DNA of 64,000 nt from Panaeolus papilionaceus. Lineage: Eukaryota > Basidiomycota > Agaricomycetes > Agaricales. The DNA lies in contig JADNRZ010000006.1 of the NCBI GenBank assembly GCA_015501605.1, positions 2,108,001 through 2,172,000 on the forward strand. The letters run 5' to 3'. The notes below the pieces were generated by a model. The model was not told the DNA's origin. It made no database searches and saw only the letters and a program-made list of their open reading frames with translations. Positions 31,052-43,563 of this stretch are shown piece by piece; position 1 is the stretch's first letter; every line of letters begins with the position of its first letter. Both the position numbers and the translations under genes were made by a program.

Positions 31052-33290
31052 TTACCAAAGGCGATCAGGGTAGCGAACATGAGGTTGGTATCTACCAATG
31101 TATATATCATCAAGTACCTGGCTATCAAAGGAATGAATTACAGATGTATCCGCTTCAACCGCCACTAGCCGCCGGAGGTCAATGTTACTGCATGAAGGAT
31201 CGCCAAGATAGTTATTTTTGCCAAAGACTTTGGTACGGCGGGAAAGACCAAAGTCAATAATATAGGGCTGCCCATCGTTGTCGATGAGTATGTTGTCCAC
31301 CTTGAGATCATTGTGTAACACCCCAGCACTATTGATGGCGTGTATCGTTTGTCGAAGTGATTGGCTGTGAAACATTAAATGGTGAGCAACAAAATATATA
31401 CGAGGCAACTTACTATTCATGGTCGGAGAGGTGGTATTGATCAGGTTGGTCAGGTTTAACCATTCCAAGCCGTTTCCGTTCTCGGTCTACCAGAGTTGTC
31501 CCGCAGTCCTGCATCAGCATAAATAGGAAATGGGATTCTGGATCTTCAAAGAGTCCATAGACTTTTGGGATACCGTCAATAACCTTTGCAGGAGCTAAAG
31601 CGTGGTAATAGATACAATATTCCTGTATGATTGCATCAGGGTTTTTGGGATCTTTCGCGAACTTGAGAATGACTGGGAGCTGCAACGGAGGCTTATCCGA
31701 GCCAAGATTGACGTGGGCCAATGCACGATACCCTTTCCCCTGTGCACCGCTATCCAGTGTCTCTGTGATCTCGATACCAATGCAATTGCTAATGCAAGTC
31801 GTCTCGCTGGGCTCAGGTACCGGAACATCGCTGCCATCTTTTGGCAATTGTACACAAGATGGTCCTTTTCGCAGAAATACGGAAGACTTCACAGAATGAT
31901 AAAAGGGCTGGTTGAACGTCAATAAGGCGACAGACCGACGTGACATTTCCTAAAAAAGGATTCAACATCCCTTTCAGATTTGACCAAGTTCGCATTTACC
32001 TCATCGAATGCCTCCAATGATTTAGCATTTCCCGTTCGCCGTTTCTTGCTAGGGCGAGTTTCCAAAGCAGAAACTTCATTCACTTGACTGTGCTGTGATG
32101 CAGGTGTTTCAGATATCTTGCGACTGATGGTGTCTCGCACACATGCCGATACAAAGGCTACATGTGTCATCGTGTAACTTTCATCATCCGCTCGAAGGAT
32201 GTCGGAAAGGAAAAGGGTGTTCGTAGATCGGTTTCGGATACCAATTCTTGCTTTGGTTCCACAGCTAAGGAGAATGAAAGTTGCATCGCGCTCGACGGCC
32301 AAATTCCATGCCTAAAGCATTTGGCTATCAGTCTGCGTATGTTTGGTGGAGAGACATAGACCTCACGCGTTGTACAAAGTGTGAAGCGATGGGCTGATAG
32401 TTCCCTCCTCGCTGTCCTGATGTACCTGGTATCCGGATTCGCTTTTTCTGAGGCCGTAACCCAACCCTGTGCCGCGGTGAATGCTGGCTTGCTTTCCCAT
32501 ACGAAGACCAGAAACCCTCAGGCCAGTCCGTTGAAATAGGTTCAACCTCGTCAGCACCCTCTGACATGTAAGAGTCTGCGCCCCCAAAGATGGGACTGAA
32601 AGATGTATTGAGGCAGCCACTAATTATCTCTTCCGCTACTGGTGTTGGTGGATAGAATATGAGAATGGCAAACGATTTTTGACGGTCTCGCAGGGTTTCG
32701 AGCTTCTGGACGGTCTCGTCTTCCATTGTGTTGATGGAATCTGGTGGCATGCCAAAGGGAGGCAGGCCAAATACGTCAAAGCTCTTCTCCACAAGAAAAG
32801 TACCTTTATTGTCGCCACGATCGCATGGTCGGATCGGTGAGGACCAATCCTCTTTGTCGTGCACCGTCAGGTAAAGTCTGGAAGCATAAATCAAGCCTAT
32901 CAGGCCAGCTTTCAAGATATAATGGTCGGCCACCTGAGAGGCATTCCCAGCTCGCCATTTGTACGGGTAACTTTCTGGAAAACATGCATCTTCGTCGTTC
33001 GGGATTTCGGTGGATTTTATATAGTTCTCAAGTTGATGATGGAAATCGCTTCTGAGGTCTTGAAGTAGGTTTGGAACATGAACAATGGTTTGTAGCGCCC
33101 ATTGCTTTGAAATATGTCGGTCCTGCAATCGAAGAGGCGGGGAAGGTTCCAAGTCGGTTTGATCGTCAGGCTGATTAAATTCAGTGTGACGAGGGATGCT
33201 GTCGATGAAAATATCACGTAAATGTTGCTTATAAGGGCCGTCTGGAAGGTCTAATGAGTTAATCCACTCATTGGTTGTCGTTGGATCCAT
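31052..33290 (-). CDS. Protein-kinase-like protein with long N-terminal region
   Basis: Four exons (33290-32367, 32311-32000, 31949-31414, 31364-31052) give 694 residues in frame. The N-terminal half (about residues 1-400) has WALQTIVHVPNLL and YILKAGLIGLIYASRLYL blocks that I do not recognise, then a basic NLS-like segment (RPSKKRRTG). The second half is kinase-like: a poor glycine loop (TLDSGAQGKGYRALA), VILKFAKD with the candidate ATP-binding Lys, LFMLMQDCG at the hinge, GVLHNDLKVDNILI as catalytic loop and YIIDFGLS as the DFG motif. The HxD, N and DFG residues are present. It resembles the expanded fungus-specific kinases (FunK1-like) rather than a standard Ser/Thr kinase. The frame ends soon after DFG, so the C-lobe looks short; a further 3' exon is possible. 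It is divergent from COG3, with starts 398 bp apart. Confidence 0.72.
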
Positions 33291-33688
33291 ATGGAACAGT
33301 TATAAAAAGCGTTCAGATAGTAGGAACTGAGCCAACAATGAGGAGTTTCAGGTAAGTCCTCAGACTTCGCGTCGAAGGCTAGCAATAGTAGGATTATCCT
33401 GCATAAAATACTTAATCGAAAACTTGTCAGCAGGGATATAGGGATAAGAGATAAGGAAAGCTAAACACCTTAATATTCTCACTTCCTCGATGCAACAAAC
33501 GGTCGAAGTACAAGACAGCCACTGGCACATCAACAATGAATGTCTTGACACAGCTGTTTCTGTTCGTGCTGAAAGGCGACGAAGGTGTGTTTGGTTTTCA
33601 TGCTGAAACCAAACACGCCCCTCACTAGGCGAAGGCAACACGCGCGGTCCAGGTTCATCACCAACGACGACCTTGATCAACGTTAAAC
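33291..33688. promoter_or_regulatory. Shared divergent 5' region of kinase-like gene and COG3
   Basis: The two ATGs are 398 bp apart on opposite strands, so both promoters must lie here. An overlapping minus-strand open frame (33360-33740) crosses the COG3 start and is treated as a shadow. No TATA box or specific binding site stands out. Confidence 0.4.
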
Positions 33689-36600
33689 ATGTCGCGAATT
33701 GCTGCTGCAGGATCTCGTAAGGGGGCAGCACCCACAACACTGTCTCTCTCCACCTCTCAAAGAGGGGCGTCGCAAACCAGCAACGATGGTCAGCTTAAAC
33801 CAGGTCGCACCGTCACCATTAGCGTCGAGGATTGGGAGGCCAAGACGCCTTTGACAGATCTTCAAATGAGATCGATAGGTGAAATACAAGCAGCGACTGA
33901 GCGCGCCAAACGAGAAGCAGTGCCGCTCAAGGTGCGTCTCGATGGTTCGTGGTACTGTCATTATCCACGGGGTTCATTTTAGTGAACGCTCTCTTTCTAG
34001 TTCGTTAGTGAGCCACCTGGCTCGGAAAATGCACCTGGAACTCCCAGAACACCTATACAAAAGGTCGCAAATAAGCTCTTGAACCAGGCTCAGTCACAGG
34101 GGGGCTCACGTCCACCAACACCGCGGGCGAATGCGCAGACACATCCCTTGCACCCCAGTCATCCCATCATTACACCTCAGCAGTTTTACGATTGGTATGC
34201 TTTAATTGACCGATCCGTTGCGCATTCGCAAGAATCCAGTTATCGTGCCCATGTAGCGACTCTGAGCTCGCATTTGGCAACTTGTGATCTATTGTTAAAT
34301 CGGGTTAATAGTGTTGACAAAGAGGCGACGAGCATGCTTGAAAGCTGGAGGAGCGTCGAAGAAGGAGGAAAGAGTCTGAAGGAGGCATGCGAAAGAGTGT
34401 TGGAGGAGAGAGTGCGTTGAATTACTTTTTTCTCGTGAAATTGGTGCTTATATTTGATTAGGACAACCTCCTGACTCTTGTTGAAGATATCGGAGAACAT
34501 TTGGAATATTTCCAGCAGTTGGAACAAGCAACAAGGATGCTAAACCACCCGGGAGAATCCTTAATCTTCCAAGCGGATTTCTTGTACATGGTTGAGCGTG
34601 TCGACATCTGTATCGATTTCCTAAAAAACCATGTATGTTTATCCCGCATTTTCTTATCGTAAATTCTTACTTTGGATAGAGACACTATAGAGAAGCCGAC
34701 GTGTATCTGCTGCGCTTCCAACAATGCATGACAAGAGCCATGACGCTGATCAAAATGAATTTTGTGGGATCTCTTCGGGCTTTGACGTCGGAAGTGTCCA
34801 AAAGGCTCGCTGACAAGGTAAGCTATGCAAAGGTCTGAAGCATTGAAAATAACAATTTTGTATAGGATATCTCGCCGACAGCTCAACATCATCTTCTGTA
34901 CACTCGTTTTTTATCCGTCTCAAATCGACTATCCCCTATGTTGGGCGAGCTAGAGCGACGTGCAAAATCTTACCCAGACGAACTTTCTGCTCTGCTTGAT
35001 GAATGTCGATCAGCATATTTCTCCACCCGAAAAGCTCTTGTTGTACCATGGGTCATGCTGGAAATCAAGGGTCTGGACGCCGAGCGCAGTGAATTGGTCG
35101 AATTGACCAGATCGGGCTGCGGCTACCTCAAGCAGCTATGTACGGAGGAATTCAACCTTTATCGTCATTTTTTCAGCACAGCGGAAGACCAGCTATAGTG
35201 AGCCGTATTTCTGGACAACTCTCCCCGTTGGTTCTGATTATTTTTTCACCAGCCAATATCTCGAATCTCTCTGCGATCTACTTTATGACGACCTCCGACC
35301 CCGCATTCTACATGAGCCTCGCCTGACCGTTCTTTGTGAGGTCTGCACCGTACTTCAAGCCCTCATGGTTCTGGACTCATCAACGAATATCGACCACGAT
35401 GGTGATTCCTCATCTGACAATGATGAAGATGACGACACCGACACCCTCTCGTCAAGTGATAGCAAGTCCGCAGACCAGCTAACAACCGATCTCTCTCAAG
35501 CTCCTAGGCAGGGGCAAGAAAATGGAAAGGTCGGAAAGAGGTTGCATACCAGTCAATTGCTGAAGATGGTTTTACAAGATGCGCAAACACGGTTGTTTTT
35601 CAAGGCGCAGTCGGTCATCCAGAGCGAAATCAGACACTTTGTTCCAAGGGAAGAGGACCTTAAATACCCTGCCATTCTTGTCGGTATGAGGGACTTTATC
35701 TCCTTGTTTTGGGTGTTCTCTTTATCTCACACCGATGCATAGACGCCAACAAACCCCCGACAGGAACTGAAATCAGAGAAAAGGAGAGCGTCAGCTCTAT
35801 CTTTGCACGCAGCAAGGGTTCTTTGAGCTTTATGGAGAAGCAAAATACGTGGTACCCCACGTTGAAGAAGACCACTTGGGTGCTTGGCCAACTGCGCGAC
35901 TTTGTCAAGGTAGGCTGAGTTCGAATTTCTAATATTATCGTTGACTTAATCTGGCCCGTCACACTCTTACAGCCAGCTATCTTTGAAGACATCTCTCAAG
36001 AAGCCCTTTCATTCTGTCGTCTATCCCTCGTCGCAGCCTCTGATTTGATAAGGACCAAACAACTTCCTCAAGCACCGTCTCAAGGTGGCACTCCTCAGCA
36101 GAATCCCTACGCCTTGGATGCCTACCTGTTCCTTGCACGTCATATCCTGATATTGAAGGAAATTGTTGCAAGTCTTGAAGCTGACCTGCGGGAGCGAGGG
36201 GCTGAGAATGGACATGGCTACGAAGCGGGTCCGTCAGATAAAGGACCTGGAGGTAGTAGGACAGGAGACTTTGGTTTGAGCACCCTTCCAGCTGGAGGTG
36301 TAACAGGTTTGTATTCTGCTCTCTTTATGTGAAATGTTTTGCTAATACTTGGCTGTTAGAAACGCTGACGAATATGTTCAGCAAGACAACATCGTTATTA
36401 CCCATCCCAGAAAGCCTGTTCGCGTCTTTGGGAGTGACGAAGAACGGTGCTGGTGATTTACGTGGTGTCAAAATGGTACGACCCCCTTTTAGCTTTCTGA
36501 GACATGTCATTTGACTTTTTGAAAATTCTAGGAAATCGACCAGACTCTGCGCAAAGCCTGCGAAGACGTGATAACAACAGCTGCAAGTCCCGTCAATGCT

Positions 36601-37020
36601 CCTCTAGAGTCCTGGCTGCGCACCGTCTCTCAATCCCAGCCGCTGTCAACGTCAGCACAGACCTCAGACATCCCTTCATCCGCGTTACCATCCACTATGA
36701 ACGGTTCATCATATATTTCAATACCTATCCCCAAGAAAGAAAGCATGGATCAAATTTCTAATGTCCAGCTAGCATTCATGCAAGCGATTCAACGAGATTT
36801 ACGTGCTTCTTCGGGTAGGATTCGACTTTACCTTGAAGACGAGAGGACGGCGAGGGTGCTGTTGGATCATGTCGTGGATAGGATCGTGGATGAGTATGTG
36901 GCATGGAGAGGGGTGGTGGCCAAGGGTGATTCAACGTTATTGCCAGCCGGTGTTGATTTTTTGGCGCCTGCGAAGTTGAGGGAGACGTTGAGGGAGGTTT
37001 GTGGGGATTCTTTGAGTTAG
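33689..37020 (+). CDS. COG3: Conserved oligomeric Golgi complex subunit 3 (Sec34-like)
   Basis: About ten exons with short introns; the first are 33689-33931, 34001-34411 and from 34462. The protein shows the COG3 core: QQFYDWYALIDRSVAHSQE, then SVDKEATSMLESWRSVEEG, LVEDIGEHLEYFQQLEQATR, LNHPGESLIFQADFLYMVERVD and VYLLRFQQCMTRAMTLIK. The C-terminus ends with LRETLREVCGDSL. COG3 is a lobe A subunit of the complex that tethers vesicles recycling within the Golgi, and it acts on the cytosolic face of Golgi membranes. A D/S-rich disordered insert (SSDNDEDDDTDTLSSSDSK) lies mid-protein and is probably lineage-specific. The gene ends 183 bp from the convergent EF-hand/ZZ gene. Start chosen at the first ATG giving the S/T-rich leader. 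Confidence 0.93.
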
Positions 37021-37202
37021 AGTTCCTGATGTTGGATGATGCATTCTTCTGGTGTCATAATCCGTATTTTTCATTTGATGCTGATGATTTGCAACATGAG
37101 ACGTGATGTACGGTGGTACATATTACATTGTAGGCGATTATTACTCAACCGTCTAATTTTGATTTGTCGACACTGCAGCTATATGAAAAGATCCCTAAGA
37201 TT

Positions 37203-40200
37203 TTATCGTGGACTCAACGAGGACTGGAACCAACGAGGACTTGTCGGCGATGCAGGCATCGAATTTCGCACTTGGTCCTTGACGATTTGGGTGTATACGG
37301 ATGGAAGCGCAGCAGTCTGTGCTACCAACTGCTTCATCAACGCTTCTAGTGTGTCAAACCGCAATTCGGACTTAGTTTCAAAGTCAATCAAGCGCTGTTC
37401 CATACGACTTTCCATTGCCATTAGGCGGTCCTCGACTTTTGCGTCCATGGCTGCAAGTCGGGTGGATAACTTGTGTTCGAGGGTTACTAGTCGTTGTTGC
37501 AGGGCATTGAGACGCTCTTCGGGGGTTGCATCTGGTCCAACTATGGAGGTGTCTCGGATGCGGATGAGGGGGTGGTTGGGCTTATGAGAGGAAGCGGGGC
37601 TGTCCGAAGGAGGCAGGATGCGATGACGATCGCAATCTGTGCAGATAAATACGTCTTTGACTGTTGAAAGCAAAGCGTAGCTTAAAAACCAGAACAACAT
37701 CAGGACAAAAGCGGACGTACCACAGACGACACAAGCCCAACACGGGGTGCTCATTATTTTAGAGCAGCAGGCACAAGCGACTTCGTGACCAGTCTCTGAG
37801 ACCATGGACACTCTTACATTTCCATCGCCTTCCTTGATTTCAAGCGTCCTGAACACGTTTTTTGCCTCACCGACTCGTGCCTTGGCGGCTTCAACCACCT
37901 TTGCAAAGTAGAAGTCATGGAGCGTTTCTTCGACCTTGATCATATCGTGTGATAGGTCGTGGGTGAATCCACGTTTCGCTGGGGTTTTATCCATGCAGGC
38001 ACAGCAGAGGTCGATGTTGTCAGAAAGGTCTTCTGCCATACAATGCAGGCACAGTAACCTGCATTTCGTGATTCTTCGACCACACCAATCGCAGCCCCAA
38101 GCCCTGTAAGGTGGAATCGTCAGAAAAATGGAATGCAAGAAATGAACAAACAGAGACGGACGGATGCCAGGGAAGCTTCTGAATCTCGAATTCGGAGAGA
38201 GCATGATAGAACCTTGCCTCAGACGGATTCAAGTCTCTTCTTAGATACTCTAATTCACCCATCTCTGAGGCGTTTAATGGTTGTTGTGGGGTAAGACCCA
38301 TGTGGACGATGAGATTCCTCGTTGATAGCTCTACGAATCGTTTGCGTTCCGCAAATCGGGTTTCAAAAAAGCGGCGAGCCCATAGTCGCTCCTGCGCTTG
38401 ATGCAAGGCTGCACTGCAAGCAAACGACCAACGGGAGCGGACAGGATCCTCAGCAAACTGATCTGGAGTATAACGGTATCGCAAGAGGGAAGGTGGTGTC
38501 CGGCGAAGGTGAAACGTTTTGTAACAAGGTTCATCTGGGTTGTCTTTTTTTCTTTTGTCGGTGAATCCCATCGTGATCGTATCCGTCTTGCTGTCAAGTA
38601 CGCCTGCCGCCTTTCTCGCATCATCGTCATCGACTATGGAAAAAGAGAGTTCATGACCCATGACGCCACGTTTAACTTGACCCTCTAGCTCGAATGTGGT
38701 TGAGAAGTCCTCTCCTTTTCCCAACAACGTCTTACGATCTTCAGCAAGCCTGAATGAGAGGCGGAGAATATAGGTTATTGTTTCAGTGCCTTCTGTCCTT
38801 GAACAGTGTCCTGTCCAGGTACCCTGTATGGGATGAGACGTGTGTTGCAGTCGTGCAGGCTCGAATTCGTAGTAGTTCGTTGAATGGAAGGCATCCTGAA
38901 TACCGTACTTCAATATCGACTTGGATATCTGATCAAGCTTATACTGGATTTTTTCCGCTGTCAGTGGCTCTGAGGTTGCATCGTGGTGATCGCCGTCCTC
39001 CTTCCATGAGCCAAATGAATTGTTGATAGGGACTCGTTTGATGTCACCGCAGGACAGCTGAAACTGAATAACGATCAGAATTTGATGAAAACATGAAGGA
39101 GTGCGTTTAGGCGGGCTTACCATACCAAAAGCGAAATTCCCAAATCGCGCTTGGACATCCAGGTGAGTTTGCTTGAATATGGCCTCCAGATTCTGGATGC
39201 GGTAGTCGACAGAAAGAAGAACAGAGACCAAGGACTCGTTCAAGGCTGATAGCTCCTCTGTATCCAAAACGTGCTTGCATGCCAGGGTAATAACCTTGAG
39301 ATGACGACGCAAGAGGAGGTAGATAAGAGGGAAAGCAAACTAAGGCAGGTCAAGTTGTAGCTGATCGTGAACAAAGAGTTGGTGCTTTTAACGTAGGGGT
39401 CTCACCCGTTCAATTCTCCCTTCTCCGGTGACCAACGAGACTGTGGCAGGGGTATCAAGCTCATAGGCAACATCGGCCAGATTTTGTTCTAAACGATCCT
39501 CCTCGAAGATGGAATAATTTTCGGTTATGCGCATGAGGTCTGAGTCGGATAGTATTTTAGGGTTAACCGAACGAGTGGATCGGAGTAAAAGCTCTATTCG
39601 CCAAAACGATGGGTGGAAAAGGTATTCGTCCACTGCGCGTCGATTTGAAGGCATGACATGCTCCAGTGTTTTGAACATTAACTGGATGAGAGAGTATATC
39701 TTTTTCTTGTAGAGCGAAATGCTCGCCTGCCACCCTGGATGCCTCAGTTAGCACTTCAAAGATAGCAAGGAAAGAGTTAATTCTCACCAACCGCCCAATA
39801 CGCAATCCAATGAGGTAAACTTGGTTAAAAACCAAGACAGATTAACGGTTAGAGCTAATCGCGATTGTTATAGAATAAGTCAAATTTACCTCCACCCTTC
39901 CGGCTTCTCAGAGACAAATGTATTCACTTCCTTTACGCTCACAAAGCCCGTGCCGTCGTCATCCACAGCTTCTAAGATAGGCTGCACGTAGGCAGCGTTT
40001 ATGTATGCCAGGGCCCATTTGTCGTCCTGCCGTTTAAGTAGAATGGATTGTGAACGGTTGGGTCTTGGCCGAGGTGACTTTAGCGGGGTAAACTTGTCAG
40101 AATTTGACGCATTGGGTGAGTTGAGTCCATGACTAAGTTGGTCTGTATAGTAATCATGCAGAGCAAGAACGAAGTGTCGGGCTTTGACACTTCCTTTCCA

Positions 40201-41623
40201 GCCCTGTAAAACGGATTAGACAGCTTAACAAATCATCATCTGAAACCTACCATATCTTTCCAAATTCGTTGAAGATCCTGTAACCATTTTAAGTAGAAAA
40301 AGGGCTGCTAAATGACATTGACGTACAGGATCGATGATTCTGTCATGAGCGCCAGCGAGAAGACTGTTGATGATGTGGTCGGATTCCCATTGTATAGCAT
40401 CCTGCATTTGCTTCCCATGCATGTCCAGCTTCTTCTCAAACAGTGTCATATTACGATTGAAAACCTCATCGATATCTTCCATGAGTTCCTTGAAGAGTTT
40501 TTTTCTGATGCCGTGGAGATCGTTCGTTTTTCTGGATGTTTCTTTGCCTGAAATACGAGAAATTGTATCACCACCTTTGGCGACGAGCTCCTCAAGAAGC
40601 TCATCACTGTTGAGACATGCTTTAACACCGCCATGTTCAGTGATGAATTTCTGAACCTCGCGTTCGCGTGGCGTCTCCACTTGACGGAAAACGGCGATCA
40701 TGTCAAGTTTTTTTTCAATAGTGCGCAGATGGTGGGTGTGGTGGTCAAGTTTCTCGTTGGCAGAGTCTATCCCAACAGAAGCGTGAAGTGCAAAGGCTAG
40801 TTCCAGCTTACGACGGTGCTCCGTGAATATTTCAGCAAACTCGGCCAGGCGATTCTCGTATATTGTGGACTTGATTGTCTTAGCTGAAAACAAATCAGAT
40901 TAGGTTCAAAGGTGACTAGAAGAAAACTCTACCCAGAAAGCCCTTCTTTACATACGCATCACACGCAGAGCCACACCTTTTCACGTCGTCCGCTATGGTG
41001 ACCATCAAACCTTGTAGACGTTCTGCGATGGTGATACCGTCTTTCCCTCGTTCCCCAGAGCTACGGTAATGTCGTAACCTGAAAAGCGTTCAGCAGGCAT
41101 AACTGTAACAACTGTATTCCTTACTCAAAAAATGCCACTGCTAATTCTTGCATTTGAAGTTTGACAACGATGACCTTGCGATTGTTGTCTCTTCTAGCCA
41201 AATCCAAAGTGATCACCAGGACAAACGCTCCGACGGCCACTGTTCAAGTTATCGATCTAGAAAGTACTAGCACAGGCGATCCCTCAGACTCACCACCAAT
41301 GAATGGATGCAGCTGACCAAGCGCTTGTAAACCCTTGCTCACTATCTGTGCACCGTCCGTGAACCCATTCAATGCATCTTCGGTATTTCCGCCAAATGAA
41401 TCATTGGACCGCGATGACAAATTCTTATCAAAGAACTCGTTTACAAGTTTGAAGGGGCTCAGAGCATCGGATCCTGAAGATGGGTCTACGCGTTCTGATT
41501 CAAAAAGTTAGTTAAAGTTGCAAACGACGAAACTCATCGGATGCTCGCACCTAGAGCAGAAGTTCCTCGAGCGTTCGAGCGATGGCCTTCCAGCGTCTCA
41601 AACGCGCTATGCAGAGCGTTCAT
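37203..41623 (-). CDS. Large EF-hand / ZZ zinc-finger protein with fungal N-terminal helical domain
   Basis: The ATG at 41623 opens a multi-exon gene that runs to the stop at 37203. The N-terminus (MNALHSAFETLEGHR...) leads into a hydrophobic helix (VAVGAFVLVITLDLA). A helical domain follows (LQGLMVTIADDVKRCGSACD..., FTEHRRKLELAFALH...), of the kind found at the N-terminus of agaricomycete NLR-like and signalling proteins. A canonical EF-hand loop DDDGTGFVSVKE lies at about 39930-39970. Further on comes a ZZ-type finger (CDWCGRRITKCRLLCLHC, then CCACM and paired His), a second Cys cluster (CACCSKIM, CWACVVCG, CTDCDRH), and a coiled coil made of repeated RLxAMExR segments. Calcium and zinc binding are predicted from residues. 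The role is unknown; scaffold-type signalling is inference. Confidence 0.78.
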
Positions 41624-42324
41624 GGACCTCGACATCAAGATTATTGAGCTGGAGGACTATAATCAAGAAAGCTGAGAGGTATGGAAGGGGTAGTGTGGAT
41701 GTTGTTTCGTGTCCGAGTCAAGTGCGGCGAGTCGTTAGGGGACTGGAATGGATATCTGAATCATGAAGTGTGCAGGGACAGCAATATATAAAACTCTGAA
41801 ATTTTTGTTATTGGTATCCATCTTGATTTTGGTGACTTTAGGATGCCAGACCAATTCTCTTTGGCGAGGGACTTTGATCGACAATCATATCCCAGCCAAT
41901 AGCAATCGCTTTTCGTAAGAACACCGAGAATACTGGGAGCAGAGTGCAGGCAGAGTGGGAGGAAAGAAGCTATTTTTGGTTCTTACTGAAACAGCCTGTA
42001 TAGATTTGCACCAGGAAAAGTAGCTTTGGAGTTGGCGTTCCGTGAGAAGCGGGATGTGAATTATACATTTTCTGCACGACGCGACGAAACGCGACATCGT
42101 CAGTGATGACTCCAAAAGGACTTGGCGCTGTACCTTGCCCATGTATAAATAAAACCCACCAAACCAACTTTACGCGTCGCTACCTGTGCTGTCCTTCAAA
42201 CTCATGGCACGGATGATAGCGGATATGCAGGGAAATAAGAATATTCAAGTGTGCCGCGCCACACCCTGTGCGGACTGACGTACGGGAGCCGCCACGAGGA
42301 CGTATAAATGAAAGATATGGGACG

Positions 42325-43258
42325 ATGGGTAACCCTGCTCGCGAAATAATGCACCACTCACTCGTTCCCTTCTCCCATCTCTTCCCCCATGACTTGGAAC
42401 GGGAGATTTTTGAAGCCGCTGCGTACATGGCGACGAAGAGGGCAGAAATTTCACAGATGATGTTAGTTGCCCATCGTGTACATCAATGGTGAGGGGTTGG
42501 CGAGGTATAGCACCTGTTATGAGAGCAGTTATTAATACCCTTGGAACGATAGGATGGTGCCAATATTATACCGTGTTCTGATGAATGTCAGCGCTTTCAA
42601 TGCTCATTTCCGCTATCCGCCACCAGAAATCTATCGTCCTGTAACGGGGAACGAGAGGGTGGCGAGATACGCGAAGCACGTTCTTCTTCAAGGCATGCAC
42701 GCTGATCAAGCCACCTCAATCCTCAAAACATGTCCCAATGTCGAGGATCTGGGTCTTTGGTTGATTGCGGGGCCTCATGAACTACTGCTAAACTTGTTAA
42801 AATCCAGACCAATCCGCCGTCTCTCCGTCAATATCAGCCATTTGTTTGAATCGCAGCTAGGAGAGCTGAACTCCTCCTATCTGCAACACCTTACCCATAT
42901 GGACATCATCTGCGTACCCCGAGGGTCCGACTGGGAATCATGGAAAGCATTGGCAGATTTACCCAACCTCACACATCTGGCATACGAGCGCGACAGCACA
43001 GATGCCATCACCCACGGAGCGTTGCAGCATTGTTCACAGCTTCGCGTCATTGTGTTATTCTACGTGACGCGTAGGAATGTGCCCGATTTCGACGGCGTTT
43101 TCGGACCACAGAACAAGAATCGTGTCGTGGTTCTTGACAGGATAACGAAACCTGTCCACCATTGGGAACTTGGTGCCATGGGACAGGAAGACTTCTGGGC
43201 GAGGGCTGACCGCATCTTACTCGAAAGACGCCAGACCTGTTCGATTAGGTATGCGTGA
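42325..43258 (+). CDS. F-box-like / LRR-like protein
   Basis: Two exons (42325-42488, 42553-43258) give 289 residues in frame. The N-terminus FSHLFPHDLEREIFEAAAYM, then MMLVAHRVHQWMVPILYRVL, matches the agaricomycete F-box-like head (LPPELER.IFE...VA+RV..W+.P.LYR). The rest has irregular leucine-rich segments (LKTCPNVEDLGLW, HLTHMDIICV, LADLPNLTHLAYE, LRVIVLFYV), typical of substrate-binding regions in these expanded families. The predicted role is a Skp1-cullin ubiquitin ligase adaptor, known for the family but unproven here. An in-frame upstream ATG at 42268 exists; I prefer 42325 because the conserved head follows it closely. The gene is divergent from the EF-hand/ZZ gene. Confidence 0.75.
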
Positions 43259-43563
43259 ATCGGTTTTGTGTTTGTGTTTCGCGAATGTTGACGCCCTCAC
43301 TTTAGTGGTCACCATATTTCCAGAAGTATTAGGGAAGGCTGACTTGAGTACGCCAAGAGGATGAGTTGTGCAATCTGCAACGAGGTTGAGACACTTGACA
43401 ATTGTGTCCATAAGGTATTGAATCCGAAAGTCCGAACTTGTATTTCTTATGTAGACGTGATGAGTCGTAATCGAGGATGTTTGGCGATAACTCATTGCAA
43501 ACTGGAGTGAATCAGTGATAAGCATGTTTCATTCATCGAAATATATACAAAGAAACTCAATTA

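Noticed and set aside
33360..33740. Minus-strand frame of 126 codons overlapping the COG3 start
   Set aside because: It overlaps a confident gene and the divergent promoter region, and shows no recognisable motif.
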